Source: Aliihoeflea sp023389195
Lineage (GTDB): Bacteria > Pseudomonadota > Alphaproteobacteria > Rhizobiales > Rhizobiaceae
Assembly (NCBI GenBank): GCA_023389195.1
Contig: JAEWET010000020.1
Span: 1 to 64,000 of the forward strand
Direction of reading: 5' to 3'
DNA: 64,000 nucleotides
In this document: positions 50,349 to 57,627 of the stretch, piece by piece
Numbering within the stretch: position 1 is the stretch's first letter
Layout: every line of letters begins with the position of its first letter
Notes under the pieces: generated by a model
The model's input: the letters and a program-made list of their open reading frames with translations, nothing else
Told to the model about the DNA's origin: nothing
Databases searched by the model: none
Made by a program: the position numbers and the translations under genes

Positions 50349-51017
50349 ATGAGCATCACCATCGCCGACAGACTGAGAGCCCGAGCCGAACAGCTGGGGC
50401 TGAATGCGCGTGAGGTGGCCGAGCAGGCGCGTGTCAACAGGTCCTTCGTCTACGACATCATGCGCGGGCGTTCGGAGCGCCCGAACCTGGAAAAGCTCGA
50501 CAAGGTCGCGGCGATCATCAAGGTCGATCGAAACTGGCTCCTGCATGGCAAGGGCATGATCGAGGGAGACGAGCCGACCCTGGAGGAGGAGGCCGATTCC
50601 TTTGTGGCAATCCCCTCCGTCGAGGTGACCGCGTCGATGGGCGGCGGCAAGATCGTCGCGGACGAAGTGGAAAACGGTGAACCCTACCACTTCAGGAGTT
50701 CGTGGATCACGCATCGGCTGCGCGCCAGCCCGGCAAACCTGCGCATCATGCACGTCGAGGGCGACAGCATGATGCCGACCCTGCACGACGGGGACGTCGT
50801 GCTCGTCGACCTCGCGCGCTGCATGCCGACCCCTCCAGGCATCTTCGTGCTGTTCGATGGCATGGGACTGGTGGCCAAGCGTCTCGAGCACATCCCGAAC
50901 TCGGAGCCGCCGCAGGTGCGCATCATCTCTGACAACACGTTCTACAGCCCCTATGAGCGCACCGCCGAAGAGATCAGGATCATCGGCCGGATCCGCTGGT
51001 TCGGCCGGGAGATCTGA
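50349..51017 (+). CDS. CI-like repressor: XRE helix-turn-helix plus S24 peptidase
   Basis: 222 residues. Residues about 5-60 are an XRE helix-turn-helix (LGLNAREVAEQARVNRSFVY); about 115-215 are a LexA-type S24 domain with the Ser in HVEGDSMMPTLHDGDVV and the Lys in GLVAKRLEH. This is the standard SOS-cleavable phage repressor layout, although the hinge reads TASMGGG instead of an obvious Ala-Gly site. It keeps the prophage silent. Start 50349 (MSITIADRL) fits the family; 50334 is a possible alternative. It is followed after one base by the next gene. Confidence 0.9.
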   Translation: MSITIADRLRARAEQLGLNAREVAEQARVNRSFVYDIMRGRSERPNLEKLDKVAAIIKVDRNWLLHGKGMIEGDEPTLEEEADSFVAIPSVEVTASMGGGKIVADEVENGEPYHFRSSWITHRLRASPANLRIMHVEGDSMMPTLHDGDVVLVDLARCMPTPPGIFVLFDGMGLVAKRLEHIPNSEPPQVRIISDNTFYSPYERTAEEIRIIGRIRWFGREI

Positions 51018-51018
51018 G

Positions 51019-51741
51019 ATGATCTCGTTTCGGGAAGTGGACGATGCCAATCCGGCGCTTGCCCATTCACCCATGGTGCGTGCGCTCGAAAAAACATTCG
51101 CCTATATCGGCGAACATGGTGGGATCCCTCTGACCCCGTCCAAGGCCTTCAAACGTGCCTTCGTCCATTGGGCCGCTGCCGAGTTCGAATGGCCAGAATA
51201 TTCGGAAACCGACCTCTTCTCCATCAACAAGGTGCTCAACGAAACAGATTTCGGGCCGCTGATGGAACTGCACGACCTGATGATCGCCCTGAAGATCGGG
51301 CGTCACTACAAGGGGCGGTTCGCGTTGTCGCGGGCGGGCGAGTCCCTGATAGATCGTCCTGGTCGCCTTTTCGGGATCGTCACGCCATTCTACCTCTTCG
51401 AGGTCGACCACCTGCGGTTTTCGCGGCGGCAGGAGCGACCGCTGGGCAACTGGGACACTTTCCTCAATGTGCTGAATGTTGAGGCCGAGAACGGTGTTAC
51501 GGGCGCAGAAATCCGGCGCACATTCTATGGGCCGGCAGAGCAGGCAGGAGGGTTCGATGGGGTCCTTGGAGACCTCTATATCCACGTGCTGCGCCCTCTC
51601 TGCTGGACGGGATTGTTGCACGAGGAACGCGCGGACGGCGCAAGACGATTCGAGCAACGCATGTTCATGAAGACGCCGCTATGGCGCGCGGCGCTCCATC
51701 TGAGCACCGACAACGAGGTACGGCAGGCGGTACGCCACTAA
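51019..51741 (+). CDS. Unknown protein coupled to the repressor
   Basis: 240 residues, MISFREVDDANPALAHSPMV, then PLTPSKAFKRAFVHWAAAEF and FSRRQERPLGNWDTFLNVLN. No family recognised. The start lies one base after the repressor stop (TGAGATG), so it is expressed in the lysogen. Genes in this position often give superinfection exclusion or other immunity to competing phages. It is Trp- and Phe-rich, soluble, with no membrane segment. Confidence 0.8.
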   Translation: MISFREVDDANPALAHSPMVRALEKTFAYIGEHGGIPLTPSKAFKRAFVHWAAAEFEWPEYSETDLFSINKVLNETDFGPLMELHDLMIALKIGRHYKGRFALSRAGESLIDRPGRLFGIVTPFYLFEVDHLRFSRRQERPLGNWDTFLNVLNVEAENGVTGAEIRRTFYGPAEQAGGFDGVLGDLYIHVLRPLCWTGLLHEERADGARRFEQRMFMKTPLWRAALHLSTDNEVRQAVRH

Positions 51742-51822
51742 AACAAACACGATCTGGCTCGCATGATTTCGCAGCAGTTCGACAAGCATTTGAAATCGCT
51801 TGTATTTTAGGATTTTACGCCC

Positions 51823-51855
51823 ACCGTTCGCTCATCATCTCCTGTTGCGAACGGT
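51823..51855. promoter_or_regulatory. Inverted repeat before the recombinase operon
   Basis: ACCGTTCG (51823-51830) and CGAACGGT (51848-51855) form a perfect 8-bp inverted repeat with 17-bp spacing, directly before the first gene of the recombinase operon. The upstream 80 bp are AT-rich with a weak TTGAAA-N17-TTTTAC promoter match. Likely an operator. Confidence 0.45.
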
Positions 51856-51858
51856 CTC

Positions 51859-52083
51859 ATGCACGACATCTCCTCCGCCCCGAACCCCTTGTCGCCCGAG
51901 CGCATGACGAGCGATGAGCGGCTTGCCGAACTCGGCCGGATTCTCGCCGCTGGGCTGAGGCGGGTTCTGCCCGAACAGTCCAGTCATTTATCTGCCGCCG
52001 GCAAAGACAGTTCATTCGACATTCTCGCCCTCAAACGCCGTGTTGGTCGTCGCAAACCGAGCAACCGAGTTGGAGGACAATGA
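51859..52083 (+). CDS. Small protein leading the recombinase cassette
   Basis: 74 residues; core MTSDERLAELGRILAAGLRR starting at 51904, or from ATG 51859 with 15 more residues. Similar short proteins precede DUF2924-recombinase pairs in many alphaproteobacterial prophages. Its stop overlaps the DUF2924 start (ATGA). Function unknown. Confidence 0.65.
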   Translation: MHDISSAPNPLSPERMTSDERLAELGRILAAGLRRVLPEQSSHLSAAGKDSSFDILALKRRVGRRKPSNRVGGQ

Positions 52084-52592
52084 TGTCGGAAACGACGAAA
52101 CGGGCTGGATCGAAACAGAACCAGCAGCATGAAAAAATGGCGGCGGACACGCCGGTGCTGGCCAGGCTGGCGGCGCTGAAGCGCATGTCGGTTAGGGAGC
52201 TGAAAGCCGAGTGGGAGGCCTTGTTCGCGGCGCCAGCGCCGAACAACAGCCGCGGCTATCTCGAAATGCGGCTGGCCTGGCGCATCCAGGAACTGGCCCT
52301 TGGCGGGCTTTCCCGTGAGACTCGCAAGATACTGGACCTGCTGGCCGACGAGATCGACGGCAATTCCGGTCGCAAGGCGATCATTGCCGATCCGCGCAAT
52401 CCGGTCATCGGCACGCGGCTGGTCCGCGAGTGGGATGGTATCGAACACACTGTCACCGTAATGAAGGACGGGTTCGATTGGCAGGGCCGCCGGTTCAAGT
52501 CGCTGTCGGCGGCAGCGCGCGCGATCACCGGCACGCAATGGAACGGCTACCGCTTCTTCGGCCTCCGCGAGCCGCGGAGGGATGACCGATGA
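52080..52592 (+). CDS. DUF2924 protein, recombinase partner
   Basis: 170 residues. DUF2924 core: LARLAALKRMSVRELKAEWE, SRGYLEMRLAWRIQELALGG, GTRLVREWDGIEHTVTVMKD and FDWQGRRFKSLSAAARAITG. The last part resembles the small beta domain that binds DNA in Arm-type proteins. It is nearly always paired with the serine recombinase that follows and may direct its choice between integration and excision. Confidence 0.87.
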   Translation: MMSETTKRAGSKQNQQHEKMAADTPVLARLAALKRMSVRELKAEWEALFAAPAPNNSRGYLEMRLAWRIQELALGGLSRETRKILDLLADEIDGNSGRKAIIADPRNPVIGTRLVREWDGIEHTVTVMKDGFDWQGRRFKSLSAAARAITGTQWNGYRFFGLREPRRDDR

Positions 52593-53923
52593 GCCGTCAT
52601 CAGGAAACCGCCGCACCCGTTCCGCGCCGTTTGCGCTGCGCCATCTACACCCGCAAGTCGAGCGAGGAAGGGCTCGACATGGAATTCAACTCGCTCGATG
52701 CCCAGCGCGAATCCTGCGAGGCCTATGTCGCCAGCCAGCGTTCGGAGGGGTTTGCCGCCATCCGCGAACGCTATGACGATGGCGGTCATTCCGGCGGCAC
52801 CCTGGAGCGACCGGCGCTGCAGCGTCTGCTCGTCGATGTGGAAGCCGGGCTGATCGACGTGATCGTGGTCTACAAGATCGACAGGCTCAGCCGATCGCTG
52901 ATGGATTTCGCCAAGCTGGTGGAAATCTTTGACCGCAATCAGGTGACCTTCGTGTCGGTCACCCAGTCGTTCAACACCACGACCTCGATGGGGCGGCTGA
53001 CGCTCAACATCCTGCTGTCCTTCGCCCAGTTCGAGCGCGAGGTGATCGGTGAGCGCATCCGCGACAAGATTGCCGCCTCGCGCAAGCGCGGCATGTGGAT
53101 GGGCGGCTTCGTGCCGCTCGGCTACCGTGTCGAAAATCGCAAGCTGCTGATCGAAGAGACGGAAGCCGAGACGGTGCGTATGATCTTCGAGCGGTTCGTT
53201 GCCATCGGCTCGGCCACGGTGCTGGCGAAGACGCTTGCCGCCGAGGGCGTGCGCACGCGGCGCGGCAAGCCGATCGACAAGGGCTTTCTCTACAAGCTCC
53301 TCAACAACCGCGTCTATATTGGCGAGGCTGTGCATAAGGGCGCGAGCTATCCCGGTGAGCACGAGCCGATCATCGACCGTGCGCTGTGGGACAAGGTCCA
53401 CACCATCCTGCAAACCAGCCCGCGCCAGCGTGCCGCCAACACACGTGCGCAGACACCGGCCCTGCTCAAGGGGCTGATCTTCACCGACACCCGCACGGCG
53501 ATGACGCCGACGGCGACGAAAAAGGGAGTCAAGCTCTATCGCTACTATACCTCGATGGACCTGATCCGGAACCGCACGGTCGATGCCGCTGGGCCGCAGC
53601 GCCTTCCCGCCGGCATGGTCGAGGATGCCGTCATCGGCGAAATCCGCCGCATGATCGCGACGCCCGAGGTCCGGGCGCGGGCGCTTTCCGCCCTGAAGGC
53701 GGACATGCCGGACGTCGACGACAAGGCAGTCATCGCCGCTCTTGGCGAGTTCGATGCTTTGTGGGCGTCGCTGTTTCCGGCCGAACAGGCACGCATCGTC
53801 CAGCTTCTGGTGGCCCGCGTCACGGTCGGTACCGCAGGGCTGGCGATCGATCTGCGCCATGACGGAATCGGCTCGCTGGCGCGTCAGATGATGGCGTCAC
53901 AGACCCGAATGGATGCAGCATGA
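52589..53923 (+). CDS. Serine recombinase (phage integrase)
   Basis: 444 residues. Resolvase domain about 15-160: catalytic Ser in YTRKSSEEGLDMEFNSLDAQ, and YKIDRLSRSLMDFAK with the conserved Arg pair. It continues with the recombinase domain (GFVPLGYRVENRKLLIEETE) and C-terminal part with LLVARVTVG. There is no zinc-ribbon Cys set typical of the longest large serine integrases. As the only recombinase in the prophage it is the likely integrase. It overlaps DUF2924 by 4 bp and the next gene by 4 bp. Confidence 0.9.
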   Translation: MSRHQETAAPVPRRLRCAIYTRKSSEEGLDMEFNSLDAQRESCEAYVASQRSEGFAAIRERYDDGGHSGGTLERPALQRLLVDVEAGLIDVIVVYKIDRLSRSLMDFAKLVEIFDRNQVTFVSVTQSFNTTTSMGRLTLNILLSFAQFEREVIGERIRDKIAASRKRGMWMGGFVPLGYRVENRKLLIEETEAETVRMIFERFVAIGSATVLAKTLAAEGVRTRRGKPIDKGFLYKLLNNRVYIGEAVHKGASYPGEHEPIIDRALWDKVHTILQTSPRQRAANTRAQTPALLKGLIFTDTRTAMTPTATKKGVKLYRYYTSMDLIRNRTVDAAGPQRLPAGMVEDAVIGEIRRMIATPEVRARALSALKADMPDVDDKAVIAALGEFDALWASLFPAEQARIVQLLVARVTVGTAGLAIDLRHDGIGSLARQMMASQTRMDAA

Positions 53924-54303
53924 CGGACCGGACCATCCGTGTGGTCATTCCGCTGGCCGTGCGCAAGAAGAATGGTCGTCCGAAGATCCTGCCGCCGGCC
54001 GACCACATGCCCGCCGAGACGCGGGCGCAGGATACGCATGTGCTGCGCGCCATCGCTCGTGCATGGAACTGGCGGCGCAGGCTGGAACGCGGTGAGGCCT
54101 CGACCATTGCCGACATCGCCACCGCCGACAAGGTCACCGACCGCTTCGTCAGCCGCATGATGCGATTGGCTTACCTTGCCCCAGACGTGCTGGAGAAGCT
54201 GCTGATCCACCGCATTCCGCCGGCGCTATCGCTCAACGATCTGATCGCCGCAGCAGATCTGCCATGGGCGGAGCAGATGGAGGCAGTGTTCGAATCAGCA
54301 TAG
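53920..54303 (+). CDS. Helix-turn-helix-like protein after the recombinase
   Basis: 127 residues: MTDRTIRVVIPLAVRKKNGR, DTHVLRAIARAWNWRRRLER, then the probable helix-turn-helix EASTIADIATADKVTDRFVS. It always follows this recombinase type in the cassettes I know and may be a recombination directionality or DNA-binding accessory protein. A short GCTTTT/AAAAGC hairpin follows at about 54312 and may end the operon. Confidence 0.75.
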   Translation: MTDRTIRVVIPLAVRKKNGRPKILPPADHMPAETRAQDTHVLRAIARAWNWRRRLERGEASTIADIATADKVTDRFVSRMMRLAYLAPDVLEKLLIHRIPPALSLNDLIAAADLPWAEQMEAVFESA

Positions 54304-54407
54304 CGGATACTGCTTTTCTGAAAAGCGTTTGATACGGTCGGAAGATTATCTTCGCAGTGAATTATCCTGGTCATTATAGGTGAGACATCAGAAATCACGG
54401 AGGGGGA

Positions 54408-55349
54408 ATGCCGGCGTATTGGTGGGTGAACCACAAGCAGACTTTCGATCAGGAGGTCGGCGGAAACTATATCTGGTCGCCGCTCACCAGAAGCGATGGC
54501 GGTCGCAATGTGTTCTATGAGAACATGAAGCGCGTAGAGCTCGGTGACATCGTATTCTCTTTTGCGGATGCGCGCATACAGGCCGTTGGTGTGTGCGTCG
54601 CACCGGCAGTTTTGGCTCCAAAGCCCGACGAGTTCGGTGCGGCAGGTTCAGCTTGGCATGATCAAGGGTGGCAAGTGTCCGTTCGCTTTAAGCGACTGAA
54701 CGTTCCGGTTCGCCCTAAAGACCAAATGGATATCTTGGGGCCGCTCCTGCCCGAAAAATACTCTCCTATTCGGTCAACGGGAGATGGCAATCAAGGTGCC
54801 TATCTGGCGTCTATCCCGGCAGCAATGGCAGCCCAACTTATCAAACTGATCGGCAATGAATGGACCGGGCTTGGGTTGGAATTAAGCGTCGATGCCAATG
54901 CGGCCGTAGAGCGCGCCGAGCGGCAAGTAGCCACGGCAATAAAGAATAGAACGGATATAGGCGACACCGCGAAGCGGCAACTCATACGGGCCCGGCGTGG
55001 TCAGGGTGTATATCGCCAGAATCTTCAAGGTTTCGAGAAAACCTGTCGCGTCACAGGTATTTCAAACCCACGTCATTTGCGTGCCAGCCATATCAAGCCA
55101 TGGCGGCTTTCAAGCGATTTTGAGAAGCTCGATGGCAATAATGGATTGTTTCTCAGCCCCCATGTCGATCATCTATTTGACCAGGGGTATATCAGCTTCT
55201 CCGATACGGGGACGCTCATTATATCATCGAGAATGGACCAAGACGTATTGTTGCGATGGCATATAGTGCCGGACACGCTGGGTGGCCGGTTTCGCGCGAG
55301 CCAATTACTGTACATCGCATTCCACAGAGAGTTTGTCTTCAAGCATTAG
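54408..55349 (+). CDS. EVE-HNH modification-dependent endonuclease
   Basis: 313 residues. The N-terminal about 140 residues look like an EVE/PUA domain, which flips out modified bases: YWWVNHKQTFDQEVGGNYIW and VELGDIVFSFADARIQAVGV. The C-terminal about 120 are an HNH nuclease: CRVTGISNPRHLRASHIKPW with the first His, then NNGLFLSPHVDHLFDQGYIS with Asn and His. Such fusions are type IV restriction enzymes that cut phage DNA carrying modified cytosine. GC is clearly lower than in the prophage, a sign of recent transfer. It has its own ribosome-binding site (GGAGGGGG) and a possible promoter TTCGCA-N17-TTATAG. Confidence 0.85.
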   Translation: MPAYWWVNHKQTFDQEVGGNYIWSPLTRSDGGRNVFYENMKRVELGDIVFSFADARIQAVGVCVAPAVLAPKPDEFGAAGSAWHDQGWQVSVRFKRLNVPVRPKDQMDILGPLLPEKYSPIRSTGDGNQGAYLASIPAAMAAQLIKLIGNEWTGLGLELSVDANAAVERAERQVATAIKNRTDIGDTAKRQLIRARRGQGVYRQNLQGFEKTCRVTGISNPRHLRASHIKPWRLSSDFEKLDGNNGLFLSPHVDHLFDQGYISFSDTGTLIISSRMDQDVLLRWHIVPDTLGGRFRASQLLYIAFHREFVFKH

Positions 55350-56086
55350 TTCCGGGCCATGCGCCATCCGGCTGCCTGCGCTTCATCCTCGGTGCAGAAC
55401 CAGCGCTCACCCGTGTTCTCCGTGATCCTGGTCCGGTCGTAATCCTGCTGACCCGGCATATGGTAGATTCGGGCGCCGTTGCGGCTGATATTGCCCTTGA
55501 TTCGACAGCCAGATGTTGGGCTTGCAGACGCCACCGGTTGCGGCAGGAGATGTTGCTGCGCATTGATCGGCACCGACAGGGCGCCCAGAATCTCGGTCTG
55601 TGTGCCGCGATGGCGCCAATCCCATGGCGCAATGAACGCGCCGGACCACAGACCTGCTTGCCTGGTGCGCGCGATCTGTTCTTCGCCAACATAGATATCG
55701 GAATAACGCCGGAAGGCGAGCGCCCAACCACCGGCTACCATCGCCGCGTTGATGTCCATCTCGCCAGCAACGCAGGACATGATGCGTCGGCCATAGCGGT
55801 CTATGTCATTGCCCGTGCAGGTGACCGAGCGTCCCTCAACCAGCCGAGCCAGCGCATCGCGGGCGGCGATCCCGCAAGTGTAGTTCTTTCCGGCCTTGTT
55901 GATACAGACCTGGTCGGTTTCCGGCGCATCGATACCGTTCAACCGGATCCTCGTGCCCTTTATTGTAATGGTGTCGCCGTCGGAAATTCTTGCGAAGCCT
56001 GTTATTGTCGCTGCCGTTGCTGCGGCAATCGGACCTGCAAGCAGTAAAGTAGCGATCAGAAGAATCAGGGCAGGGCGATGAATCAT
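55346..56086 (-). CDS. Secreted thermonuclease with C-terminal sunset-like domain
   Basis: 246 residues. A signal peptide (MIHRPALILLIATLLLAGPI) is followed by a staphylococcal-nuclease fold (about 28-150): ARISDGDTITIKGTRIRLNG, DAPE motif in GIDAPETDQ, and DRYGRRIMSC with a catalytic Arg. The C-terminal segment CRIKGNISRNGARIYHMPG...ERWFCTEDEAQAAGW resembles the sunset domain found on such enzymes. It would degrade DNA in the periplasm or outside. It overlaps the EVE-HNH gene end by 4 bp (convergent) and its start codon overlaps that of the next, divergent gene. Confidence 0.87.
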   Translation of the reverse strand: MIHRPALILLIATLLLAGPIAAATAATITGFARISDGDTITIKGTRIRLNGIDAPETDQVCINKAGKNYTCGIAARDALARLVEGRSVTCTGNDIDRYGRRIMSCVAGEMDINAAMVAGGWALAFRRYSDIYVGEEQIARTRQAGLWSGAFIAPWDWRHRGTQTEILGALSVPINAQQHLLPQPVASASPTSGCRIKGNISRNGARIYHMPGQQDYDRTRITENTGERWFCTEDEAQAAGWRMARN

Positions 56087-56369
56087 GGGGGTCTTGTCTG
56101 ACGTAAAAGCATGGATTGAAAGGCGGCGACAATTGAGGCGGCTTTTCCAGGATGATGCCCGCCAACTGGTCGAGCGGGATCCCGTGACAGCCTACTATGA
56201 TGCGCAACGGGCCGCAGCTCGGGCCCGTTTTGCAGGTGACGGCCGCTCCTTTTTGCATTGGGCGAAAGTGGCGGCCGAGGTCGCGCGGATCAGCAATGCG
56301 CCGATGGACTACGAAATCGTTAAAAGAATGGTCGACGAAGAGGAAAGGCGGACGAAGAGGGGAAAGTAG
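56085..56369 (+). CDS. Small helical protein divergent from the thermonuclease
   Basis: 94 residues, mostly charged helix: VKAWIERRRQLRRLFQDDAR, then DYEIVKRMVDEEERRTKRGK. No family recognised. Its ATG at 56085 shares CATG with the thermonuclease start, leaving no intergenic promoter; a TTG start at 56094 is the only near alternative. It may be expressed from inside the nuclease gene. Confidence 0.6.
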   Translation: MGVLSDVKAWIERRRQLRRLFQDDARQLVERDPVTAYYDAQRAAARARFAGDGRSFLHWAKVAAEVARISNAPMDYEIVKRMVDEEERRTKRGK

Positions 56370-56436
56370 TGGGTGGCCGTGCCACTGGAGCGACTGGGGG
56401 AAGTGGTACAGATGATCAACAATCGCGGGCGAATCA

Positions 56437-57627
56437 TTATCCCCACGGCCCGCGGTCAGCATCCGCACGCTCAATCAACGTCGCCATAGGTACGGAGTGC
56501 AAGTGGTGCTCGGAGTTTGACATCAGCAACAGCCGATTGATGGTGTTGTCTTGAAAGCCTCCGAAGCGAAATTCGGTCGTGATGCGCGCGGCAACGGAAG
56601 GGACCTTGGCGCGGGTGATTAAGGATTGCATCGAACCCCGCTGCCGCCGGAAGCGTGCGGCGAGCTGTGCCTCGAAGTTCGGTTTCAGGGTCTCCGCGGT
56701 ACGGGAAGCCGTGTAGGCGAAGGCGGCTCCAAATAGCGACTCCATCTCGCGAAATGAGCGGTCGTCTAACACTCGGAAAATTGCTTGGTGGCCCACCGGA
56801 AATGTGACTGGGGTCGATGCGACCTCGCGTTGCAATTGGATCAGGGCAGGCGTGGTTCCGATATGTCGCCTGGCGAGCGCTGCCTGAAGCTCTCTCCAGC
56901 GGAAGATACTATCGGTCAGTATCTGCGCGCCGGTCGCTTGGGCCAGGTACATCGCTATCTCAAAGTTAGGAGCCATCTTCATCACTTCGAACTGGCCGCC
57001 ATTCGTAAGCGGGTCGTCCTGAAGGATAGCCAGCTTATCTTCGACCTTCATCTGCTCGATGAGATCGACGAGGGTATCCATCCTGACTGGCTCGTCATTG
57101 CCGACCGACTCCAATATGCGCTTGGCGAGGGCATCTTTTGGCATGTTCAACATCATGCGGCGCATGTCTTCTTGCATCACCGCCTCGAGCCTCGGGTCGT
57201 CGGAGGGGCTAAACTTGATGGCCCTGGACCGGGCCCGAGCCATGGCCATCATCTGATCACGGAGGTGAAAATCGAAGTCGCACGGATCCGGGATCAGGGT
57301 GACCAGCCCGGCCTCGACGAGCGGCATGAGGTGTAGGAACGTCATCAGGGTCTTGAGGGCTTCGCCACGGTATTGGCGGGGGTACTCCGTGGGTCGCTTC
57401 TCCTTCCGTAGGGTTCGTGAGATCATGAAAGGGTTCTGAATGATGACCTCACCGAAATACAGTGGCGCCCCCAGCGCGAACTCCATAATCAGCTTGGGAT
57501 GGAGTGAGCCGGTATAGACGGAACGCATCTTGCGATCCGGCTTGGGCAGGAGCGATAGCAGGTCGGTCTCGAGCGGCCAGAGGGCCTCGTATAAGCCGTA
57601 CATCCGCGCGATCCTGTCGTCAGTCAT
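56437..57627 (-). CDS. Unrecognised partner of the DUF4238 gene
   Basis: 396 residues, MTDDRIARMYGLYEALWPLE, then LIMEFALGAPLYFGEVIIQN, DFHLRDQMMAMARARSRAIK and MAPNFEIAMYLAQATGAQIL. Soluble and helix-rich; I know no family for it. Its start at 57627 overlaps the stop of the DUF4238 gene (ATGA), so the two make one unit. The MEFALGAPLYFGEVII... and NFEIAMYLAQATGAQILTD segments resemble the tail of sensor proteins only in general character. Likely part of a two-gene system with the upstream gene. Confidence 0.78.
   Translation of the reverse strand: MTDDRIARMYGLYEALWPLETDLLSLLPKPDRKMRSVYTGSLHPKLIMEFALGAPLYFGEVIIQNPFMISRTLRKEKRPTEYPRQYRGEALKTLMTFLHLMPLVEAGLVTLIPDPCDFDFHLRDQMMAMARARSRAIKFSPSDDPRLEAVMQEDMRRMMLNMPKDALAKRILESVGNDEPVRMDTLVDLIEQMKVEDKLAILQDDPLTNGGQFEVMKMAPNFEIAMYLAQATGAQILTDSIFRWRELQAALARRHIGTTPALIQLQREVASTPVTFPVGHQAIFRVLDDRSFREMESLFGAAFAYTASRTAETLKPNFEAQLAARFRRQRGSMQSLITRAKVPSVAARITTEFRFGGFQDNTINRLLLMSNSEHHLHSVPMATLIERADADRGPWG

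Larger units (their letters stand above)
14588..54303. mobile_element. Complete siphovirus-type prophage, about 40 kb
   Basis: Contiguous lysis, tail, head, terminase, replication, immunity and recombinase modules in normal phage order, nearly all on the minus strand up to the repressor and on the plus strand beyond it. Nothing essential for a siphovirus is missing and no gene in it is visibly broken. The left limit lies in the 121 bp between the beta-CASP gene and the outer spanin. The right limit is taken as the end of the recombinase cassette, but the nuclease and DUF4238 genes to 58,895 could be cargo of the same element. I found no convincing flanking direct repeat; serine recombinases use cores of only 2-3 bp, so this is not surprising. 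Confidence 0.85.
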
